Source: Terriglobales bacterium (GTDB lineage Bacteria; Acidobacteriota; Terriglobia; Terriglobales; Acidobacteriaceae). Taken from it: a stretch of 64,000 nt of DNA. Position numbers and translations under genes: made by a program. This document shows, one piece after another, positions 1-8,753 of the stretch. The notes below the pieces were generated by a model, which saw only the letters and a program-made list of their open reading frames with translations, ran no database searches and had not been told where the DNA came from. The stretch covers positions 62,001 through 126,000 of the forward strand of contig JAOAPE010000002.1 of assembly GCA_025462725.1 (NCBI GenBank), read 5' to 3'. How positions within the stretch are numbered: the first letter of the stretch is position 1; every line of letters starts with the position of its first letter.

Positions 1-2689
1 AACAAGTGACAGACGAGGAAGAAGCATTGCCATGCTGCTCCACGCAAAGCAGATTGCCTAACGCGTCATACGTATAGAGCGTCACATACGCTGTGGACAA
101 AGAATAGGTCTGGTCGATGGTTGTTGCACCGGCCGTGTTTGAATTGCCGGAATTTCCTACGTCGTTATAAGCCAGTACCTGATAGTTGTATATCCTTCCG
201 CTGTCTAGCCCGGTATCTGTAAATGAGGTTGCATTGGCCGGAGGCGTATTTAGCAAGGAAAAGGCTGAACAGCCGTAGTCGGCACATCTCATTACCTTGT
301 ATCCAGTTTCGTTGGTGGCATTGTCCGCCCAAGTAAGAGTGATGGTTGCTGCGGTAGAGCTCGCGACTGCACTCAATGAAGTTGGGGCGGCGGGCACACT
401 TGGTGTGGTTATGGAAGTCGTAGGGGGAGTAGTCGAACTCCCAACATCATTAATGGCAGTGACTCGGTAGGAATATGTGGTGGAAGGAACTACCGTGCTA
501 TCTGTCCACGTGATGGTATTTGGGCTAAGAGGCGGACTAGTCTTTGTCGACCAGCTACTGCACCCCGAACCCGTGCAGCGATCGATCTTGAATCCCGTTT
601 CGTTGCTGGAGTTGTCGGTCCAGTTGAGCTGTACTGAAGCGCCACTGCTTGCCGAAGCGCTCGTAAATCCGCTTGCGTCAGCCGGGACATTGGGCGTTGT
701 GACAGTCACGCTGCCGGAATAAGCTGAATACATCGGGCTGTCATTTATGTTGACCGCCCTCATACGGTAGACGTAGCTAGTTCCGGGAGTTAGCCCAGTG
801 TCACTGTAACTGGTTGCGTTTGTAACAGGAGTGGCAATCTGGGCAAATGAAGTACATCCGGAACCAGTACAACGCTCCAAGCTGAAGCTGGTTTCGCTAG
901 CTGAATTGTCTGTCCACGAAAGGGCAACCGAGGTCCCGGCTGCCGCCGCCGTTCCGGCCAATGACGTAGGTGTGCCTAACGCTGATTGCGTCGTAATGGA
1001 AATGGTATTTGAATATCCTGAGTAGCCAACTCCATTGTGTGCGCGAATTCGATAGCTGTACGCGGTGCCGGCCGTCAAGCTCGCATCGCTTAGCGTGGTC
1101 GCGCCGTTCGAAGGCGTTGCGACTTCAGCGAACGACGAGCAACTCGCACCGGAACAACGTTCCATTGAATAGCCCGTCTGTCCGGATCCAGCCGTCCACG
1201 AGCTATTTACAGATGTGCTGTATACATTTACTGACGCCAGACTACTCGGGGCAGTAGGAACATTAATGACAGATGTCTGCGAGGTATTGGAATAGGCTGA
1301 GTTACCCACGGTACCATTCGTAGCTGTAACCCGATAGTTGTAGTACGTGCCGGCGGTCAGACCGCTGTCGTGATAACTGTTCGCATTCGCGCCCAACGTA
1401 GTGCTAAGGGGCGTGAAGGTGCTGCATCCAGCACCGATACAACGCTCTACGGTGTAGCCGGTTTCCGTTGAAGCGTTATCTGTCCAAGCAAGATCGATGT
1501 AGTTGCTGTCCGGAGCAGCAGTTGCGACTAGACTTGTTGGCGTAGCCGGAAGCACGATTGATGCTTGCGCACTGCTTGTGAAGGCGGAAGTCCCAACCGC
1601 ATTGGTCGCGCCCACATGGTAGTTGTAAATGGTTCCTGAAACGGGTGAACTGTCCTGATAGGAGGTGGCATTTGCTGCAGTCGTTACGAGAGGGGCAAAC
1701 CCAGTACAACCTGAACCGGCGCAACGCTCTATCGCGAACCCTGTTTCATTGTTTGAATTGTCCCCCCAATTTAGCGTGATGTAATGGTTTGTAGATGAGC
1801 CTGTAACAGTGAATGCTGAAGGGGCAGTCGGAATTGAGGGCATTACAACATCGCTGGTACTGGCGGGGGCATTGCCAGCCCAATTAATCGCATAAACCCG
1901 GTACCTGTAAACGCCGCCAGGCGATAATCCTGTATGGGTGTAGCTTTGAGTGTTGGCAGCTAACGATGTTGTCAATGTCGTCCAAGTTGAGCAACCTGAC
2001 CCGGAACAATAGTCGATTCCATAGGCTGTTTCGTCCGTTGCGTTATCTGCCCAAGTCACGGTCGCAGAAGTGCCGTTTGCTGCTGGAGTCCCAACAACGT
2101 TACTCGGGGCTGCAGAGGTTGCACCAATTCCTTCAGTTCTGATGTCCCAAATAGTCAACGTTCCCAAGCCATTCGAAGTAGACCAATCGGCGGAACTGTC
2201 CCTTATCGAAAGACTGCTGACACAAGCGCTCACTTGCAGGTTCGCTAAATTTTGGCTTGCGGAAAGTGTAATGCTGTCAGTTGCAGTGCTCCACCCGACT
2301 GTACTACTGTGGATTGAAGTCCAGCTAGAACCGTTGTAGTACCCCACAGCGCAAAAAGCAGAAGTATCCTTTGGATCAACCACGCAGCTGCTCTTAATTT
2401 TCAAGGTTAGGGAGGAATATGTTCCTGACGCTGATTGCCAACCACTCATGACACTGTTAGAAACATCGGTAACGCCAGTAACATTCGTGCTAGCGTAATT
2501 GATCACTCCAGAAGTAGATTCTCCAGAAGAGTCATACATTTGAGCGATATTGCTTTGCCCCCCTGAATGCGTATTTCCCGTGCACCCGCTCAAAAATGAT
2601 TGGGTCGCATTAGTAGTCGGTCGCTTAACTTCTTGGGCATAGGCGCCATTTGCAATCAAAAATATAATTGCGACGAAAACTCTTTTCAT
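1..2689 (-). CDS. Secreted head-domain / fibronectin-III / YD-repeat protein, N-terminal part (runs off left edge)
   Basis: The reading frame is open from an ATG at 2689 to base 1 with no stop; GGAG lies 8-9 bases upstream of the ATG. The product begins with a signal peptide (MKRVFVAIIFLIANGAYA), then a ~190-residue head domain (mature start QEVKRPTTNA, ending TIWDIRTEG), then seven fibronectin type III repeats (about 2130-150), then a YD repeat (LYTYDALGNLLCVEQHG) at the edge. The order suggests a cell-surface RHS-like shell whose core lies to the left. It starts 51 bases after the stop of the RHS gene at 2740-5406, so the two are probably co-transcribed. The YD sequence at the edge is what one expects to follow the point where that RHS protein stops, so the pair may be one split shell. 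Frame and domains were read directly; the two-part shell is inference. Confidence 0.85.
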   Translation of the reverse strand, partial: MKRVFVAIIFLIANGAYAQEVKRPTTNATQSFLSGCTGNTHSGGQSNIAQMYDSSGESTSGVINYASTNVTGVTDVSNSVMSGWQSASGTYSSLTLKIKSSCVVDPKDTSAFCAVGYYNGSSWTSIHSSTVGWSTATDSITLSASQNLANLQVSACVSSLSIRDSSADWSTSNGLGTLTIWDIRTEGIGATSAAPSNVVGTPAANGTSATVTWADNATDETAYGIDYCSGSGCSTWTTLTTSLAANTQSYTHTGLSPGGVYRYRVYAINWAGNAPASTSDVVMPSIPTAPSAFTVTGSSTNHYITLNWGDNSNNETGFAIERCAGSGCTGFAPLVTTAANATSYQDSSPVSGTIYNYHVGATNAVGTSAFTSSAQASIVLPATPTSLVATAAPDSNYIDLAWTDNASTETGYTVERCIGAGCSTFTPLSTTLGANANSYHDSGLTAGTYYNYRVTATNGTVGNSAYSNTSQTSVINVPTAPSSLASVNVYSTSVNSSWTAGSGQTGYSMERCSGASCSSFAEVATPSNGATTLSDASLTAGTAYSYRIRAHNGVGYSGYSNTISITTQSALGTPTSLAGTAAAAGTSVALSWTDNSASETSFSLERCTGSGCTSFAQIATPVTNATSYSDTGLTPGTSYVYRMRAVNINDSPMYSAYSGSVTVTTPNVPADASGFTSASASSGASVQLNWTDNSSNETGFKIDRCTGSGCSSWSTKTSPPLSPNTITWTDSTVVPSTTYSYRVTAINDVGSSTTPPTTSITTPSVPAAPTSLSAVASSTAATITLTWADNATNETGYKVMRCADYGCSAFSLLNTPPANATSFTDTGLDSGRIYNYQVLAYNDVGNSGNSNTAGATTIDQTYSLSTAYVTLYTYDALGNLLCVEQHGNASSSSVTC
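150..2130 (-). repeat. Seven tandem fibronectin type III coding repeats, period ~287 bp
   Basis: Seven copies of an ERCxGxGC-type motif occur in frame near 2010, 1715, 1435, 1150, 865, 575 and 285 (for example ERCAGSGC, ERCIGAGC, DRCTGSGC). Each is followed by a GxxYxYRVxAxNxxG strand pattern typical of fibronectin III. The spacing corresponds to about 95 residues. The two cysteines five residues apart in every copy are unusual for FN3 and suggest an intradomain disulfide loop. Copies differ at many bases, so this is an old array. Confidence 0.85.
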
Positions 2690-2739
2690 CTCTCTACTCC
2701 TTACGATCGATTTTGCTGAGGGATAAATCGAGGGTTTCG

Positions 2740-5406
2740 TCATGGAGTGACTCCGGGTTCTTCAACCCGAGTCAATCGGCCTAATGCATCCACGTAACTG
2801 ACTCGCTGTTTTCCCGCTTGGTCAGTAACCGTGGTCTTGTTCCCAGAGTAGTCGGTTTTTATGTTGTTAATGTCGCTATCGCGAGGAGCATCGGGGGGCA
2901 GCACCCGAACCACGCGCCCAAGAGCGTCGTACCGGTATTCAGTAAACCCGTATGTCGCGTCAGCGGTTGTTCTGTAAGGGTTGCTGACGGTGCTCTTCCG
3001 CCCCATGCTGTCGTAAGTGGTGTCCGTCTTAATTGGCGAGGTGCAAGAAGTGGTCGCGTCTTCACATAATTCTTCGAGCACGGGTCGGCCGAGTCCGTCA
3101 TAAAACGTCACAGTGATTATGTCGGCGCTCGCACTGTGTTTAGTTGTAGTAGTCACCTTATTTGAAGAGTCTGTATAGAGGTTCGTAACCTGTCCGCCGT
3201 CAGCTAGAGAGGTGATCAGCGGCCTCCCAATACCATCAAACGTCTGACTAGTGGTCCGGGAATTTGCATCGGTGACTGATGCTACCGTCCCTGTGCACGA
3301 GTTGTATCTAGAAGAATTGGTGTGATTGAGCGCATTGGTGACCTTTGTCACATACGCGAAGGAGTCAGCCGTCAAGTTCGAGTAACAGGTCGTTTCGTTC
3401 CATGTGGCTTCCCCATATGTGAAGGCAGTCTCATGCATGCCTGGGTCTTTTGTTCTGATTATGTTTCCGGTGTCATCAAACTGATTCGATGTCGCCAACC
3501 ACGCACTGCCGGACGCCCTCTCAACCTTGGTCAAATTGCCGCGTGCTAAAGGTTGTAAAGGATCCTCATGATGGGTCGCTGCAGTTGATGCGAGAGTATA
3601 AGGACTTACGTAGCTATCATATGTGTATCGAGTTGAGGCCAGCGGCGTTGTTCCGGTTGCTGCGGGGAATATCGACGTCTTCGCTTTGAGGCTCAGGAGT
3701 CGAATGGGACCGGAGAAATAATCAAGACTGTTAACTGGGTTCGTCGTTACCCATTCGTTCTCAGTGCGACGTAACAGGTTGCCCACTGCACCGCTTCCCC
3801 AATCGTACTCGAGATGAGTTTTCACATTATCGATCGAACGGTAGATCGGCGACGGACTAGGAGCAGGATTCACTACTGTTGGGTAAGGCAAAAACTTGAC
3901 CGAGAACGTCGGGTATGACAGGTCTTCTTCTTTCACCAAGGTTGGAGAAACATCGTTCAAAGTGGTGGTTATCTTTGTAGGAAGAGACCATTCATAGGTA
4001 ACGGGAATGGAACTGGAAGAATTGTCGTAGTCAGTGTGAACGGTTCTGAGCAGTGTAGAGGTTCCCAAGTAGTACCAAACGTTAATTTCGCGCGGAGAAA
4101 GTCCATGGTCATCCGCAGTACCGTCTCCAGGGACAACTCCCATCGTGAACTGATGCCTTGTCTTATTACCCAGTGGATCACCTACGTCCATGTATTGGTT
4201 GTTTGCCGTACCGTCCATTGTGGGGCTGTAAGTCGTGATATCCTCCCCGCTTGGACAGCTGCCGCTTGCGTTTCGACAAACTGCACGTTGGGTAATCTCT
4301 CTGAAATCAGCGTAAAGATCTCCGCTTATGCTCGGATCCGTAGTCAGCAGGTGCTGAGTGTAGGGAGCGTATGTGTAGGCGGTGTAACCACCTGTTGGAT
4401 ATACGATCTTTGAAAGCTCGTTGAACGCATTGTAGGAAAAAGTGAAACTCTGGTTGTGGCTGTCGTCAACTGGTATCGATACTCCAGTCAAGTTAACGGT
4501 TGTGTAGGAATTGGAACGATTGCCGGCAATTATGCGGGGATTGCTTACCGTACTAGGATAGGGATTGTAGAAAAAAATATTGACTGACACATTTCCCGTA
4601 GTAAAGCCAATGGTTCTGTCCGTCCCCGCCGAGTCTTTATAGGTAACGCTGGGAGTACTTTCATTCACGGTTACTGTGCGGCCCAAAGTATCAGTAATCG
4701 TAAGGATACCGCTCGCCTCTGAAAATGTGATCTTGTTGCCGTTCGCATCGACTATTTTCGTTGGGAGGCCATATGTTCCGGCGAAATGCATTCGAGTACC
4801 ATTTCGCATGGTCAATACGGAGTCGGCTGAATTGGTCATATCGAGCTGCATGCCCGTACCATCTTCCGAATCCATAATTGCAATTGGGGTCCCGGGCGCA
4901 CCCAGAGAACCGCACCCATAGCGATTGTTAAACGCGTATTTGCTGCCGTCGCTCATAGTCACGACCGCTTCGCCTTCACAACGGCTATTTACCCAATCAA
5001 CATTGGTCGTCCCCGAGAGGGAGGGGATCCCAAGTCGCCATCCATTTCCGTAACTATGAAGCCACTGCGGTTCAACAGAGGCTGCAATATCTTGAGTCCA
5101 GGTGCCGCCCATGGAATTTGTATCGGGATTGTAGCTGCCATTGAAGCGCCAACTCTTACTGTTGTAGTAAAGACTGAGCGAGAGATCATGGCCATTTCGT
5201 CCTTTTAAGTGGACAAGTGGAATGGCGAGACTTACGTTTCCATTTGTCAGATTGATGTTCTCGTTGGCACCGCCGAAAGGTACATAAGGGCGCACTCCCG
5301 TATCCTGATCTGCCCCCTTTGCTTGTGGTGCCGATTGCGAAAGCATCCAGCCGCTTGAGAACAGCAGCATAAGAATCTGGGCGGCCAACTGGAATCTCTT
5401 TCTCAT
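2740..5406 (-). CDS. RHS/YD-repeat protein, N-terminal half only
   Basis: This 888-residue exported protein has a signal peptide (about residues 1-27) and the RHS amino-terminal signature (RPYVPFGGANENINLTNG, then PLVHLKGRNGHDLSLSLYYN). Many YD-type repeats follow (TFDGIGRPLITS, FYDGLGRPVLEEL, YRYDALGRVVRVL, YVDALGRLTRVEEPG). It ends with TGA right after EPGVTP, inside a YD repeat and without the RHS core or a toxin tip. Full-length relatives usually run well past 1,000 residues. The start overlaps the stop of the upstream exported protein by four bases, so translation is probably coupled. The downstream gene starts 51 bases later and carries further YD repeats. Either the shell is assembled from two polypeptides or an ancestral gene was split by insertion of the head/FN3 block. 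Confidence 0.85.
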   Translation of the reverse strand: MRKRFQLAAQILMLLFSSGWMLSQSAPQAKGADQDTGVRPYVPFGGANENINLTNGNVSLAIPLVHLKGRNGHDLSLSLYYNSKSWRFNGSYNPDTNSMGGTWTQDIAASVEPQWLHSYGNGWRLGIPSLSGTTNVDWVNSRCEGEAVVTMSDGSKYAFNNRYGCGSLGAPGTPIAIMDSEDGTGMQLDMTNSADSVLTMRNGTRMHFAGTYGLPTKIVDANGNKITFSEASGILTITDTLGRTVTVNESTPSVTYKDSAGTDRTIGFTTGNVSVNIFFYNPYPSTVSNPRIIAGNRSNSYTTVNLTGVSIPVDDSHNQSFTFSYNAFNELSKIVYPTGGYTAYTYAPYTQHLLTTDPSISGDLYADFREITQRAVCRNASGSCPSGEDITTYSPTMDGTANNQYMDVGDPLGNKTRHQFTMGVVPGDGTADDHGLSPREINVWYYLGTSTLLRTVHTDYDNSSSSIPVTYEWSLPTKITTTLNDVSPTLVKEEDLSYPTFSVKFLPYPTVVNPAPSPSPIYRSIDNVKTHLEYDWGSGAVGNLLRRTENEWVTTNPVNSLDYFSGPIRLLSLKAKTSIFPAATGTTPLASTRYTYDSYVSPYTLASTAATHHEDPLQPLARGNLTKVERASGSAWLATSNQFDDTGNIIRTKDPGMHETAFTYGEATWNETTCYSNLTADSFAYVTKVTNALNHTNSSRYNSCTGTVASVTDANSRTTSQTFDGIGRPLITSLADGGQVTNLYTDSSNKVTTTTKHSASADIITVTFYDGLGRPVLEELCEDATTSCTSPIKTDTTYDSMGRKSTVSNPYRTTADATYGFTEYRYDALGRVVRVLPPDAPRDSDINNIKTDYSGNKTTVTDQAGKQRVSYVDALGRLTRVEEPGVTP

Positions 5407-6215
5407 TTTTCCCTCTTCAGTGTTGCCGTGGAGAAGTCCGCATCCGTTAGACCTTTATCGAAGGAAACTTCTGCAAAGTTGATCGCATAGATCATTGCTC
5501 CGTCTACCCATTCCTCCTGGTGAAAGGGCACCATAATTCCCTGAACCGGTCGGTAGTCGGAGAATTTCCGTATGCAGGGAGTCCCGTGAATTAGGCTGCC
5601 CGTACCTTTTCGGTATTCAATTTGTAAGGGCACAGAGCTTTCAGGTGACAACCAAACAATAAGAGTCGAAAACTCCCGTTCTCCTTCAACCTCAGCTTTA
5701 GTTAGCTTCTTAAGATTTGAAGGCTCTCGCCAAAGTTTTAATTTGTTTGGAGAAATGGAATCAGCAGAAAGTATCTCTACGTTCACATTAGGGTCGTTAG
5801 CTGCGGTCAAATCAGTCATAAACGGGAAGGCAATTGACTTCACAGCATGTACTGGCAAGAAAAGTGGGCCAGAACTACTCGCAGCGAGCGGTCCAGCGGC
5901 TACCATCCGGTGTTTCTTTCCAGACTCGTCTAGTTCTAAGCTAATTTGCCCGTTTCCTCGCGCTTGAAGAGTCAATGGTGTCGAAAGAGAAGGTTTCCCT
6001 TCTGCATCAAGAAAGATCATCGATCCCGTTGCGGTTACGTCAGCGGGAATATGTCCATTTTTCCACCCCGCCAAATCTGACATTCGCGTTAGCAGGCCAA
6101 TGGCTGTCTCGTCGTGCTTCGGTCCATCCGCACCGGTAGATTTGTTTGCTTGGGCGACTGAAATGCATTGGAAGAGAAGGACTAGAACAAAGAAGCTTAC
6201 AAAACGAGATTGCAC
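5403..6215 (-). CDS. Exported protein of unknown function upstream of RHS gene
   Basis: The product is 270 residues with a signal peptide (FVSFFVLVLLFQCISVAQA, cleavage near residue 23). The mature part is rich in beta strands: a LTLQARGNGQISLELDESG strand block, LIVWLSPESSVPLQIEYRKG, and a C-terminal FAEVSFDKGLTDADFST. These resemble the LolA/LppX-like or outer-membrane-lipoprotein-sorting fold seen in many acidobacterial exported proteins, but I cannot assign a family. It is the first gene of the operon leading into the two RHS-type genes (ATGA overlap), which suggests a helper role in export or surface display. Copies of the TGTTnCGAATTCG-like motif lie upstream at about 6349-6371 (weak) and 6443-6464. 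Confidence 0.75.
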   Translation of the reverse strand: MQSRFVSFFVLVLLFQCISVAQANKSTGADGPKHDETAIGLLTRMSDLAGWKNGHIPADVTATGSMIFLDAEGKPSLSTPLTLQARGNGQISLELDESGKKHRMVAAGPLAASSSGPLFLPVHAVKSIAFPFMTDLTAANDPNVNVEILSADSISPNKLKLWREPSNLKKLTKAEVEGEREFSTLIVWLSPESSVPLQIEYRKGTGSLIHGTPCIRKFSDYRPVQGIMVPFHQEEWVDGAMIYAINFAEVSFDKGLTDADFSTATLKREK

Positions 6216-6442
6216 GATGATTGTCTCCGCGATTCAGGGAAGTAGTACTTGCTAAATTGTCGCTGTGTCTTGGTGGCCTGTGAAAAGAACGCGAAGCTTA
6301 ATAGCGCAGAGCCAATTTCGTCAATACATAAAACGATGAACTCAGAATTTTTTACAAAATCCGTACAGACCTATCAAGAATGCGTTTAATTCGGGGATTC
6401 GTGACTTCCAGAGAATGCTTTTTGCGGTCAGATGTAAGAAAA

Positions 6443-6464
6443 GTTTTCGGTTTTCGGAACAAGA
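6443..6464. promoter_or_regulatory. Recurrent near-palindrome (TTTTCGG...GGAACA variant)
   Basis: GTTTTCGGTTTTCGGAACAA is closely matched, on the opposite strand, by the site at 17003-17024. It lies in the intergenic stretch between the exported-protein gene starting at 6215 and the Cys-rich peptide gene ending at 6596. A second, degenerate copy (TTTACAAAATCCGTACAGAC) is at 6351-6370. It is one of about ten such sites in the window, all outside genes. Confidence 0.4.
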
Positions 6465-6595
6465 CAAAAAACGATGTGGAAGCGCAGTGTACCGCTTCTG
6501 GAGAAGACGCTTCACAATCCGAGTCTGTCGACGTGTGCCCTGAAGCCGGAAATCAGAGATTCTCATCTGATTTCCGGTTCAACACCTATGATCAA

Positions 6596-6817
6596 TCAGA
6601 TGCAGTTCGACCAACAATACAGACATGCAGCACGTTCACTGGGTGGTACAGGTTCGCTACAATTTGCGCCAGGCCATTGCGCATCGCACTCTGAACAAAG
6701 CGGTGCCATTGCCGCTCTTGCTTGAGTCGGCTTCGCCAAAGCAAATGCAAGACAACACATAAGGAACATCAACACTACATACTTTCTAAACAGCCGATTT
6801 TTCTGGATGTGTGACAT
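6596..6817 (-). CDS. Small Cys-rich exported peptide (paralog A)
   Basis: The product is 73 residues: a basic N-terminus, a hydrophobic signal segment (VVLMFLMCCLAFALA), cleavage near residue 30, then a ~40-residue mature peptide with six cysteines in the order CxxC-x8-C-x11-CxxCWxxC. A GAGGAAAC ribosome site precedes the ATG. The mature part has the same C-terminal CxxCWxxC signature as the neighbouring peptide at 6933-7139, so the two are diverged tandem paralogs. A thioredoxin-like gene lies just upstream and might shape their disulfides. The function is unknown: a small secreted disulfide peptide, a metal binder or a toxin-like peptide are all possible. Confidence 0.7.
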   Translation of the reverse strand: MSHIQKNRLFRKYVVLMFLMCCLAFALAKPTQARAAMAPLCSECDAQWPGANCSEPVPPSERAACLYCWSNCI

Positions 6818-6932
6818 TTTGTTTCCTCTTTTCTACCGCAGTTTTGGGCCCATTCAAGCTAAAAAAATGTACCTTGTTCTACGAGGGTAATGTCTGCCGG
6901 AGAATCCGGGTGCATGCCTTTTACGAGCGCAA

Positions 6933-7139
6933 TCAACAACCGGGATCACACGAAGTCCAACATCCATAACAGGCTGAGCCCTGAGGGCAGACGGGTGTAT
7001 TAATATCTGAAGGTGAGCCGGGACAATCCGAACAGCAGGGCCGGAAGGCTTGGGCCTTGGACGGTTGAAACAACATGAAGCCACCAAGCACTAGCAACAT
7101 CAGCAGCTGTGACGACTTGCGGAGCATTGTTTTGGACAC
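6933..7139 (-). CDS. Small Cys-rich exported peptide (paralog B)
   Basis: The product is 68 residues from a GTG with a good AAAGGAGA site 7-8 bases upstream; an ATG four codons in is an alternative. A signal segment (LLMLLVLGGFMLFQPSKAQA) precedes a ~37-residue mature peptide with eight cysteines, starting FRPCCSDC and ending CYGCWTSCDPGC. The CxxCWxxC block and the leading CxxC match paralog A. It lies between the thioredoxin-like gene (stop at 7161, 21 bases away) and paralog A, all on the minus strand, so the three are probably one transcript. Confidence 0.72.
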   Translation of the reverse strand: MSKTMLRKSSQLLMLLVLGGFMLFQPSKAQAFRPCCSDCPGSPSDINTPVCPQGSACYGCWTSCDPGC

Positions 7140-7160
7140 AGTGAGTTCTCCTTTATTGAT

Positions 7161-7688
7161 TTATTGGCAATATTCGGGCCCGGTACAACCAATCTCTTTC
7201 ATGACCTCCGATTCATCTTCAGGCGGAAGTTTTCCTCTCCAGACTTTCTGGACAATGCCACGATCATTGACCAGCAAAATGGTCGGAGTGCCACTTATTG
7301 GAATGCTAGCTAGTGTGGCTTGTCGCACATCCCTAACCGGCACTTTCAACTTGGCTAGGTATGCCATTGCCTCAGAGAACGGTTGTGGCAGAACCGCCAT
7401 CATGTGGACGCTTCGACTGCGGTCTGTTTGCCGCGCGATCCTTTGGTAGAACGGTGCGCTCTCAGTGCAGTAGTGGCATGTCGTACTAATGCCCAATACA
7501 AGCGTCTTGGAATTACCTTTCCAGTCGGTATCCTTGAGTGGTACCGAAGCACCCACCGCGATCTGAGGCGGCACATTAGGTTGCTGACTGGATAGTTGGT
7601 TTCTGACGATCACGGCAATCACGAGAACTGCAACAATAACAATTGCAACATTCGCCGCCGCTTCTAATTTGCTTCCACGATTCTCCAT
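7161..7688 (-). CDS. Membrane-anchored thioredoxin-like (TlpA-type) protein
   Basis: From the ATG at 7688 the product is 175 residues; an upstream TTG at 7736 would add 16 residues that look non-coding. An N-terminal transmembrane anchor (VAIVIVAVLVIAVIV) is followed by a periplasmic thioredoxin fold with the active-site pair CHYC (in ISTTCHYCTESAPF) and the cis-proline strand SGTPTILLVN. It resembles TlpA/ResA-type disulfide reductases rather than DsbA. It lies directly upstream of the two Cys-rich peptide genes on the same strand, which makes those peptides plausible substrates; that link is inferred from position only. Confidence 0.8.
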   Translation of the reverse strand: MENRGSKLEAAANVAIVIVAVLVIAVIVRNQLSSQQPNVPPQIAVGASVPLKDTDWKGNSKTLVLGISTTCHYCTESAPFYQRIARQTDRSRSVHMMAVLPQPFSEAMAYLAKLKVPVRDVRQATLASIPISGTPTILLVNDRGIVQKVWRGKLPPEDESEVMKEIGCTGPEYCQ

Positions 7689-7822
7689 GCGCAGGAAGGC
7701 TAGCAGGCTCTGAGGAGCGGTCAAGCTCAGTCTCAAAAATTTACGTTTTCCATACAGGGTACGGCGATTCAGTTACTTTGGCGCCTAAGTTGCACAATTT
7801 GGCTTTGCGTTGGGTATGGGAA

Positions 7823-7844
7823 TTTTTACGAAATCGGAACAAAC
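7823..7844. promoter_or_regulatory. Recurrent near-palindrome upstream of thioredoxin/Cys-peptide operon
   Basis: TTTACGAAATCGGAACAAAC lies about 135 bp upstream of the ATG at 7688. It is almost identical to the copy at 22903-22922. The core is KTTACGAAWTCGGAACA. Confidence 0.5.
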
Positions 7845-8078
7845 GCTAGAGCCGCAAGAATGACTAAATCACAGAAGTGTTCGCAGTATGGCAATTCCGA
7901 GACAGTCACATTGAAGTGGGACCCGCCGCTAGTTTCAAAGCCGGTAGCAGCCGTTGTTCCAATATTATTTTTTCGGTTCTAACACCGTAGACGCGCTAGG
8001 CTTTACACAAGATAAATAGATGGAGTGGAGAACCAGGTGGCTCTCCACAGCCCACCGTCAACTTGGAAGTGAAACGAA

Positions 8079-8663
8079 TTACGGAGTGGCTTCTATCCGT
8101 ATATCCCAGATGATTATCTCCGCTTGGCCGATATCCCAATCGGGGAAATCCGGATTTTCTCCCCGAGCGAGATTTTGTCCGTAGACTATGACCTGCGTCA
8201 AATCCTGGTTTGACGGCAAAGTGACGGAATCGGTTTCTTGCGACCAACCCGTGCCATAGGAGCTTGTGTTTGAGTATTTGATCTGGCCGGTGATCGTCGC
8301 CCCGCCATCTAGCGAGTACTTCACCTCGCAATATCCACCGCTACTAGTGTAGCGATCGCTCAGAATACACGCCGAGTTAACCTTCAACAGGATTTGCGAA
8401 TAGCTGCGAGTTGCTGACGAAAATCCTAGGAACGCTCGTGAGTCACACCATGATCCCTTTCCGAATGGACCAGTAATGATGAAATCGCTTTCTGTCGACG
8501 CGTCGCTGTCATACGAATAGGGCATCGAGCTGGTGAATTGGTTTGTGCTCCCGCAAGCGCCGTAGGTGGGGCCGTGCGCATCCGTTGTGGGTCTATAAAT
8601 ATCTTGCGAAAAGAGAGGTACCGCAGTAAATACGAGTAACAGCAATAGCCTTCCGTGTTTCAT
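8079..8663 (-). CDS. Secreted protein: stand-alone copy of the head domain of the FN3/YD protein
   Basis: The product is 194 residues with a strong GGAGG site and a signal peptide (LLLLLVFTAVPLFS). The mature protein starts DIYRPTTDAHGP and ends IIIWDIRIEATP. This mirrors the head of the gene starting at 2689 (RPTTNA, a YDSSGES/YDSDAST block, LxLKxxSxC, W-x2-xTDSxTL, and IWDIRxE). Both probably adopt the same beta-sandwich with a conserved cysteine pair. The function is unknown; a carbohydrate- or surface-binding jelly roll would fit. A motif copy lies 72 bp upstream. Confidence 0.8.
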   Translation of the reverse strand: MKHGRLLLLLVFTAVPLFSQDIYRPTTDAHGPTYGACGSTNQFTSSMPYSYDSDASTESDFIITGPFGKGSWCDSRAFLGFSSATRSYSQILLKVNSACILSDRYTSSGGYCEVKYSLDGGATITGQIKYSNTSSYGTGWSQETDSVTLPSNQDLTQVIVYGQNLARGENPDFPDWDIGQAEIIIWDIRIEATP

Positions 8664-8728
8664 GGAGCCTCCATTCGAAGTAGCTTTTCCGAGAGCCTAA
8701 GCTACTAGCGGAGATGTGTTCTTTTATC

Positions 8729-8753
8729 TTCGTAAATTTACGAATCCCGTATT
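8729..8753. promoter_or_regulatory. Recurrent motif variant with TTCGTAAATTTACGAA palindrome
   Basis: TTCGTAAATTTACGAA is a perfect 16-base palindrome at 8729-8744. It shares the TTTACGAAT half with the other motif copies and is followed by CCCGTATTA. It lies about 70 bp upstream of the head-domain gene. Confidence 0.4.

Noticed and set aside
831-1257. Plus-strand frames in the FN3 region with recurring HPEPVQRS-like words
   Set aside because: These are reverse complements of the FN3 repeats on the minus strand, not genes.
150-2130. Regular ~287-bp repetition as a possible CRISPR or satellite array
   Set aside because: The repeats are protein-coding FN3 domains with diverged bases; period and identity do not fit CRISPR.
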